NCBI RefSeq assembly: GCF_021474425.1
Contig: NZ_JAKEIP010000012.1
Location: 1-64,000 of the forward strand
DNA: 64,000 nucleotides
Direction: 5' to 3'
Source of the DNA: Streptomyces muensis
Lineage (GTDB): Bacteria; Actinomycetota; Actinomycetes; Streptomycetales; Streptomycetaceae
Shown: positions 59,948-64,000 of the stretch, piece after piece
How the letters are laid out: each line of letters starts with the position of its first letter
Numbering within the stretch: the stretch's first letter is position 1
The notes under the pieces: generated by a model
What the model was told of the DNA's origin: nothing
The model's database searches: none
Seen by the model: only the letters and a program-made list of their open reading frames with translations
Program-made: the position numbers and the translations under genes

Positions 59948-59974
59948 GACGGGACAGCCCACCGAGATGTGAGG
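59948..59974 (-). promoter_or_regulatory. Candidate ECF41-type promoter of the sigma factor gene
   Basis: On the minus strand CCTCACA (59974-59968) and CGTC (59951-59948) are 16 bases apart, close to the TGTCACA-N16-CGTC pattern of ECF41 promoters. It lies 42 bases before the sigma factor ATG and suggests autoregulation. Confidence 0.45.
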
Positions 59975-60076
59975 TGCGGTCTCGCCTGACGTTCCGAGGG
60001 GCTGTGTCGTCGTACCTCCGAGACCGACACCATCCCGCGGGCGGCGACCGCCCGCATCTTCCTGGAGCGATCAGGC

Positions 60077-60616
60077 ATGACCACCACGACCCAACTCGGC
60101 GCACTGACCGGCGACTACGACCTCGACCCCGCCCGCACACGCATCGGCTTCACCGCCCGGGCGGCGATGATCTCCAAGGTGCGCGGGCGGTTCGACGCGT
60201 TCGAGGGCGCCGCCCACCTGGACGGCGACGTCCCGTCGAGGTCCACCGTCCGGCTCACGATCCGGTCCACGAGCGTCCAGACCCGCAACCGCAAGCGCGA
60301 CGACCACCTGCGCGGCCAGGACTTCCTGGCCGCGGCCGACCACCCGACGATCACCTTCGCCTCGACCCATGTGAGGCAGGTCGAGGGGACCGCCTTCGAG
60401 GTCACCGGCGACCTGACGGTCCGCGGCACGACCAGGCCGGTCACCGTGGCCTTCCACCTGGCCGACACCGACCACGGCCCCCAGGCCACCGGTCGCGTCC
60501 GCTTCACCGGTACGGCGGCCATCAGCCGCAGGGACTGGGGCGTGAGCGGGGCCGCGGGCCTGGTCGGCGACAAGGTGACGCTGACGTTCGACGTCACCGC
60601 GGTCCGGCGGACGTGA
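60077..60616 (+). CDS. YceI family protein
   Basis: 179 residues forming a lipocalin-like beta barrel. LTGDYDLDPARTRIGFTARAAMISKVRGRFDAFEGAAHLD is the family start, followed by QTRNRKRDDHLRGQDFLAAADHPTITFAST, VTGDLTVRGTTRPVTVAFHLAD and ISRRDWGVSG. YceI proteins bind polyisoprenoids or other lipids; bacterial members are often stress induced. No signal peptide, so it is cytoplasmic, as in many Streptomyces homologues. Divergent from the ECF41 sigma factor by 170 bases and possibly controlled by it. Confidence 0.85.
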   Translation: MTTTTQLGALTGDYDLDPARTRIGFTARAAMISKVRGRFDAFEGAAHLDGDVPSRSTVRLTIRSTSVQTRNRKRDDHLRGQDFLAAADHPTITFASTHVRQVEGTAFEVTGDLTVRGTTRPVTVAFHLADTDHGPQATGRVRFTGTAAISRRDWGVSGAAGLVGDKVTLTFDVTAVRRT

Positions 60617-60655
60617 CGCGTCGGTCCGGCACACCGTCACCCGCGCGTGGGCGGC

Positions 60656-61069
60656 CTACTCGGCCTCGATCTGATGGTCCGCCCAGACATAGCTCGCGGG
60701 CAGCAACTCGGTGACGAGGACGCTCCGGACGCGGTCGTCTTCGCCGACGATGACCTTGAGGCCGGGGAAGTAGTCGAGGAGGACCTGGCGGCACCGGCCG
60801 CACGGGGGAACGACGCCTCGGTCGCGGTCGCCCACGGCGACGATGGTCTCCAGTTCGTAGACGCCCTGGGCTGCCGCCGCACCGACGAGGACCAGCTCGG
60901 CGCACGGGCCTCCGGTGAAGTGGTAGGCGTTCACCGCGGTGACGATCCGCCCGTCCCGGGCGCGGCCCGCGGCTGCCATGGTGTGGTTGTCGCCCCGGCA
61001 ACGCGTGCGCGCGACGTGGGCCGCGGCCTGGATCAGCTCGTGGTCGACGTCCTGGATCTGCGTGGTCAT
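60656..61069 (-). CDS. Blasticidin-S deaminase-like cytidine deaminase
   Basis: 137 residues of the zinc cytidine deaminase fold. The zinc-site motifs are FTGGPCAELVLVGAAAAQG (Cys plus catalytic Glu) and VVPPCGRCRQVLLDYFPG (PCxxC). HTMAAAGRARDGRIVTAVN precedes, and VLVTELLPASYVWADHQ ends the domain; this ending is shared with blasticidin-S deaminases rather than housekeeping cytidine deaminases. ATG 61069 is preferred over 61105, with GAAGGCAGAG upstream. Last gene of an operon after the FAD monooxygenase and the MFS exporter. I infer deamination of a cytosine-nucleoside antibiotic or analogue. Confidence 0.78.
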   Translation of the reverse strand: MTTQIQDVDHELIQAAAHVARTRCRGDNHTMAAAGRARDGRIVTAVNAYHFTGGPCAELVLVGAAAAQGVYELETIVAVGDRDRGVVPPCGRCRQVLLDYFPGLKVIVGEDDRVRSVLVTELLPASYVWADHQIEAE

Positions 61070-61123
61070 CTTCTCTGCCTTCGGTCGTCCGATCAGGCCC
61101 ATCATCGGCGCGCGTCCCCCGAA

Positions 61124-62350
61124 TCACCCAACGGGCAGTGTGAGGGCCGAGTGAGCCGGTCTGCCCTCCGTGGCGGGAGGTGCGCTGCTGCCGGCGAGTC
61201 CGCGCAGCATGTCGTTGCGCCGCTCCAGGCCCCGAGCCGTGGTGGGGAACAGCGTGGCATCGCCCTCGCCGATCTGGTCCTGGTTCAGTCTCACGAACTC
61301 ACGGGTGCCGTGTTCGTAGGCGGCGAAGCCCACGGTGACGTCCCGGTCGGCCAGGGAAGCGGCGAGCATGTACGCGCCGACGAGCGCGAGGCTGGTGCCC
61401 TGTCCGGTGAGGAAGGAGGGCGCGTACGCCGCGTCGCCCACCAGCGCGACCCTGCCGCTGGACCAGCGAGGCATACGGATCTGGCTGACCACGTCGACGA
61501 ACAGGTCGTCCGCTTCGCGCATCGCGGCGATCATGCCCGGGACCTCCCATCCCGCGTCGGCGAACATCGCGGCGACCACGTCCCGTTGGGCCTGGGGGTC
61601 ACGGAACGCGCCGAACGAGAGCGGAGGTTCCGGACGGGCGAAGTTCAGCAAGGCGTGCACCTCGTCGCCGTCCCCCACCGCGTACAGGGCCGCGGCCCTG
61701 CCCGGGGTGTTCCACATCATGACCTCGTGGGAGAGCCCGAAGGTGTTGCGCATGGTGAACCCTGCGAAGCAGTACCCGAGATAGCGGTGGAACTGCTCCT
61801 CGGGGCCGAACACCGCCTCCCGGGTGCGTGAGTGCAGTCCGTCCGCGCCGACCACCATGTCGAACGTACGCCTGTCTCCCCCGCGGAAGGTGACGTCGAC
61901 CCCGTGGCCGGACTGGTCGAGGGTGTCGATGGAGTCGTCGAAGAGGAACTCCACGTCGTCACGGACCGCCGCGTACAGCGCCTCGGTCAGATCCCCGCGC
62001 CGCACCTCCAGGTCCCGCCCCGCGACACTGCCGGCGACGGCGTGCGGGTCGACCGAGGCCACCTCGCCGCCGTCCCCGTCGAGGAAGGTCAGCCGACGCA
62101 GGTCGATGTGCGCGTCCCGCAGCCGCGGCAGGATCCCCATCCTGCGGACGACCTCCAGCGCGGTGCCGCGTACGTCGATGGGGTAGCCGCTGCTGCGTAC
62201 GGCGCTCGCCCTCTCCACCACCGTGACCGCGTATCCGTGGCGGTTCAGCCAGAAGGCGAGGGCGAGACCCGCGATGCCGGCGCCCGATATCAGGACCTCG
62301 CGCCTGCGGGGCCCGGTACGGACATCCGTCAACGGATCGGTGCGGGTCAT
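61124..62350 (-). CDS. FAD-dependent monooxygenase
   Basis: 408-residue class A flavin monooxygenase. The Rossmann GxGxxG motif is VLISGAGIAGLALAFWLNRHGYAVTVVER; the second FAD/NADPH motif is DMVVGADGLHSRTREAVFG and the C-terminal ALVGDAAYAPSFLTGQGTSLALVGAYMLAASL. The substrate is unknown; relatives include tetracycline- and aromatic-polyketide-modifying enzymes. ATG 62350 overlaps the stop of the MFS exporter gene (ATGA), and the deaminase gene follows 54 bases after its stop. Together they suggest export and modification of a toxic compound. Confidence 0.83.
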   Translation of the reverse strand: MTRTDPLTDVRTGPRRREVLISGAGIAGLALAFWLNRHGYAVTVVERASAVRSSGYPIDVRGTALEVVRRMGILPRLRDAHIDLRRLTFLDGDGGEVASVDPHAVAGSVAGRDLEVRRGDLTEALYAAVRDDVEFLFDDSIDTLDQSGHGVDVTFRGGDRRTFDMVVGADGLHSRTREAVFGPEEQFHRYLGYCFAGFTMRNTFGLSHEVMMWNTPGRAAALYAVGDGDEVHALLNFARPEPPLSFGAFRDPQAQRDVVAAMFADAGWEVPGMIAAMREADDLFVDVVSQIRMPRWSSGRVALVGDAAYAPSFLTGQGTSLALVGAYMLAASLADRDVTVGFAAYEHGTREFVRLNQDQIGEGDATLFPTTARGLERRNDMLRGLAGSSAPPATEGRPAHSALTLPVG

Positions 62351-63741
62351 TCCTTGACTCCTTTGCTCATGGTGCGGACGGCGAGCAGGGACAGCGCCGT
62401 GACGGCGCCGGCGATGACGAAGCCGGTGACGAAGGCCGATTCGACCGGGTCCTCCGCCCCGGGGTGGGTTCCGGCGGCGAGGAAGGCACCGCTGACCTGT
62501 GCACCGGAGGCGAAACCGATCACGCGGGTCACCAGGACCAGGCTGGTGGCGGTGCCGGTGTCGCCGTGATCGACGGAGGTGGCGGCCTTGACGACCAGCG
62601 CCGTGATGCAGACACCGCTGGCGAGGGCGACCACCGCCTTGCCGACGACGAGGTGCCAGACCTCGCTGTGCAGGACGGCCATGGCGAGCAGCGTGGCCGT
62701 CATGACGCCGATTCCGGCGGTGACCACGGCAGTCGAGCCGAAACGCCGCGCCGCGGCCCCGCCGAGCGGCCCGCTGATCGCCCCCGCGACGGCCCCGGGC
62801 AAGAGGTACCGGCCGATGTCGCTGGAACTGGCGTCGAAGCCGTACCCGTCGGCGGACACCGCGAACAGTTGCGGAACGAGGAACATCGACACCGCCGTAC
62901 CCACGCACACGGCGAAGGTGATCGCATAGGAGCTCCATATCGCCGGCCTCGCCACCAGACGCAGATCGACCATCGGCGAGGGCGACCGTCGTTCGACGGA
63001 GATCCATCCGGTCACGAGGAGAGCCAGGAGCACGACGAGGGCGACGAGTACGAGGGGCCGGCGGCCGAGTTCGGGCGCCATCGAGAGCCCGAGCATGAGC
63101 GTCAGCAGGATGCCGCTCAGGAGAGCCAGGCCGGGCCGGTCGATCCTGGCGTCCGACCGGGTCGGAGGATCGTCCGGCATCAGCGCGTGGACGAACAGGG
63201 TCGCCACGACGATCCCGATCGTGGGTATCGCGAACATCCAGTGCCGGGACAGCCCTTCGGCGATGGGCCCGGCCATCAGCGTGCCCAGCATGCCGCCACC
63301 CACGAACAGCCCGCTGACCACCCCGATGGCCACCTGGGCCTCGCCCGTGGGCAGATGCCTGCGTACGAGGATGAACGACAGGGGCATCGCCCCCACCATC
63401 GCGCCTTCCAGTACCTGACCGAGCAGCAGTACCGGAAGGTTCGGTGCCAGCGAGGACACCAGACCGCCGGCCGAGACCACCACCATCAGCCGGAGCATGA
63501 CCCGTTTCCCGCCGTGGCGGTCACCGAAGTTGCCCGCGACGGGCGTGACGAGTGCGCCGGTGATGAGCAGCGTGATGCTGAGCAACGCCCCTTGGGCGGG
63601 GCTGATCGATAACTCGCGTTGGAGCAGCGGGAGCGTCGGTGTCACCACCGACTCCAGGGCACCCGTGGCGACTGCCAGCATGCCGAGAGCCCCGACGGCG
63701 GCCTTCCCGACGCGGACCGGGGGAGCCAGGGTCGTGGTCAT
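62347..63741 (-). CDS. MFS exporter, DHA2-like
   Basis: 464-residue transporter with fourteen or so hydrophobic segments, in the range of 14-helix drug:H+ antiporters. GNFGDRHGGKRVMLRLMVVVSAGGLVSSLAPN is the loop 2-3 motif (GxxxDRxGxR/K), and VATLFVHALMPDDPP lies between two halves. The N-terminus RVGKAAVGALGMLAVATGALESVVTPTLPLLQREL is family-like. First gene of an operon with a monooxygenase and a blasticidin-S-deaminase-like gene; divergent from a TetR regulator with an 8-bp-arm palindrome between them, so expression is probably drug inducible. Confidence 0.83.
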   Translation of the reverse strand: MTTTLAPPVRVGKAAVGALGMLAVATGALESVVTPTLPLLQRELSISPAQGALLSITLLITGALVTPVAGNFGDRHGGKRVMLRLMVVVSAGGLVSSLAPNLPVLLLGQVLEGAMVGAMPLSFILVRRHLPTGEAQVAIGVVSGLFVGGGMLGTLMAGPIAEGLSRHWMFAIPTIGIVVATLFVHALMPDDPPTRSDARIDRPGLALLSGILLTLMLGLSMAPELGRRPLVLVALVVLLALLVTGWISVERRSPSPMVDLRLVARPAIWSSYAITFAVCVGTAVSMFLVPQLFAVSADGYGFDASSSDIGRYLLPGAVAGAISGPLGGAAARRFGSTAVVTAGIGVMTATLLAMAVLHSEVWHLVVGKAVVALASGVCITALVVKAATSVDHGDTGTATSLVLVTRVIGFASGAQVSGAFLAAGTHPGAEDPVESAFVTGFVIAGAVTALSLLAVRTMSKGVKE

Positions 63742-63796
63742 GAACGTCCTTTCCTTCGGTGCCGGATGAATCCGAGCCGGATGAATCCAACAACTA

Positions 63797-63818
63797 CACT
63801 ACACCGTGCAGTGTAGTG
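63797..63818. promoter_or_regulatory. TetR-type operator between MFS and tetR genes
   Basis: CACTACAC (63797-63804) and GTGTAGTG (63811-63818) form a perfect 8-bp inverted repeat around a six-base centre. It lies just upstream of the TAGGAT box of the regulator gene and within the MFS promoter region. Confidence 0.65.
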
Positions 63819-63822
63819 AAGT

Positions 63823-63828
63823 TAGGAT
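63823..63828 (+). promoter_or_regulatory. -10 box of the leaderless tetR transcript
   Basis: TAGGAT ends six bases before ATG 63835, predicting a leaderless mRNA. The operator overlaps its -35 region. Confidence 0.5.
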
Positions 63829-63834
63829 ACGGCC

Positions 63835-64000
63835 ATGCCGACCACGAAGACCCTGCGCGAGGGCTCCACGCACAAGCGCGCCGCCATCCTCACCGCGGCC
63901 CGGGAACTGTTCCTCGCCGACGGCTTCGACCGGACCAGCGTCGACGCGGTCGCCGCCCGTGCCGCCGTGTCCAAGCGGACGGTCTACGACTACTTCGGCG
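63835..64000 (+). CDS. TetR family transcriptional regulator (partial)
   Basis: The first 55 residues are in the window and the gene runs past its end. The visible part is the DNA-binding domain: THKRAAILTAARELFLADGF, then TSVDAVAARAAVSKRTVYDYFG, the helix-turn-helix of TetR proteins ending in the usual Tyr-Tyr/Asp-Tyr-Phe-Gly. Divergent from the MFS exporter operon with a palindrome between them, so it probably represses both. The ligand-binding domain is not visible. Confidence 0.9.
   Translation, partial: MPTTKTLREGSTHKRAAILTAARELFLADGFDRTSVDAVAARAAVSKRTVYDYFG

Noticed and set aside
63761-63790. Tandem GCCGGATGAATCC copies upstream of the MFS gene
   Set aside because: Short slippage-like repeat; it does not match the palindrome or a known operator.

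Overview
The window is about 72% G+C. It has the strong third-position GC bias, frequent GTG and TTG starts, four-base start/stop overlaps and leaderless promoters (a TAnnnT box 6-8 bases before the start codon) expected of Streptomyces or a close relative. No rRNA, tRNA, insertion sequence, phage or CRISPR array was recognised. Gene density is very high, and only one gap exceeds 300 bases (57097-57542).

Layout. 1-5.7 kb: a DMT permease, then a choline-to-glycine-betaine type operon (aldehyde dehydrogenase, GMC oxidoreductase, APC permease). 5.7-9.6 kb: HEAT-repeat protein, small P-loop kinase, secreted lipase, cyclophilin. 9.7-13.4 kb: an IlvD/Edd sugar-acid dehydratase divergent from an IclR regulator and a zinc alcohol dehydrogenase. 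13.4-18.8 kb: a Tat-exported GH97 glycosidase with its own promoter and LacI-type operator, an epoxide-hydrolase-like enzyme, a DUF4328 membrane protein and two unknowns. 18.8-22.5 kb: a VanR/VanS-like two-component pair divergent from a VanY-like D,D-carboxypeptidase, with no vanH, vanA or vanX in view. 24.2-29.6 kb: a glycosyltransferase with an extra N-terminal module, divergent from a TPR-CHAT caspase-like protein and next to a membrane-anchored unknown, possibly a conflict or immunity-type cassette. 29.6-33.6 kb: VOC protein, a 17-residue leader peptide ahead of a hydrolase, an autoregulated-looking MerR-HEAT/HEAT pair, and a flavodoxin-like reductase.

33.7-42.9 kb: a two-component system embedded among a sugar-nucleotide epimerase, GT2 and DUF2064 transferases, methyltransferases, a cytochrome b561/molybdopterin oxidoreductase and a polytopic GT-like protein. 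Several of these genes appear to be read from leaderless promoters without a -35 box, and two intergenic regions share a 9-mer. 42.9-47.7 kb: two divergent SpoIIE-type phosphatases and an aminoglycoside-phosphotransferase-like kinase.

47.8-57.1 kb is the most striking region. It is an eight-gene, single-strand operon encoding a CE18/Agd3-like polysaccharide deacetylase, a PelF-like glycosyltransferase, a polytopic membrane protein, a LegB-like 4,6-dehydratase, a sugar nucleotidyltransferase, an NAD-dependent epimerase/reductase, a spherulin-4 (GH135/Sph3-like) hydrolase and a GH114 (Ega3-like) lipoprotein. This is the enzyme set of fungal galactosaminogalactan and bacterial Pel exopolysaccharide in one actinobacterial operon. 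I infer that it makes and trims a partly deacetylated hexosamine polymer.

57.5-64 kb: APC permease, SigJ/ECF41-type sigma factor divergent from a YceI protein, and an operon of MFS exporter, FAD monooxygenase and blasticidin-S-deaminase-like enzyme divergent from a TetR regulator cut by the window end.
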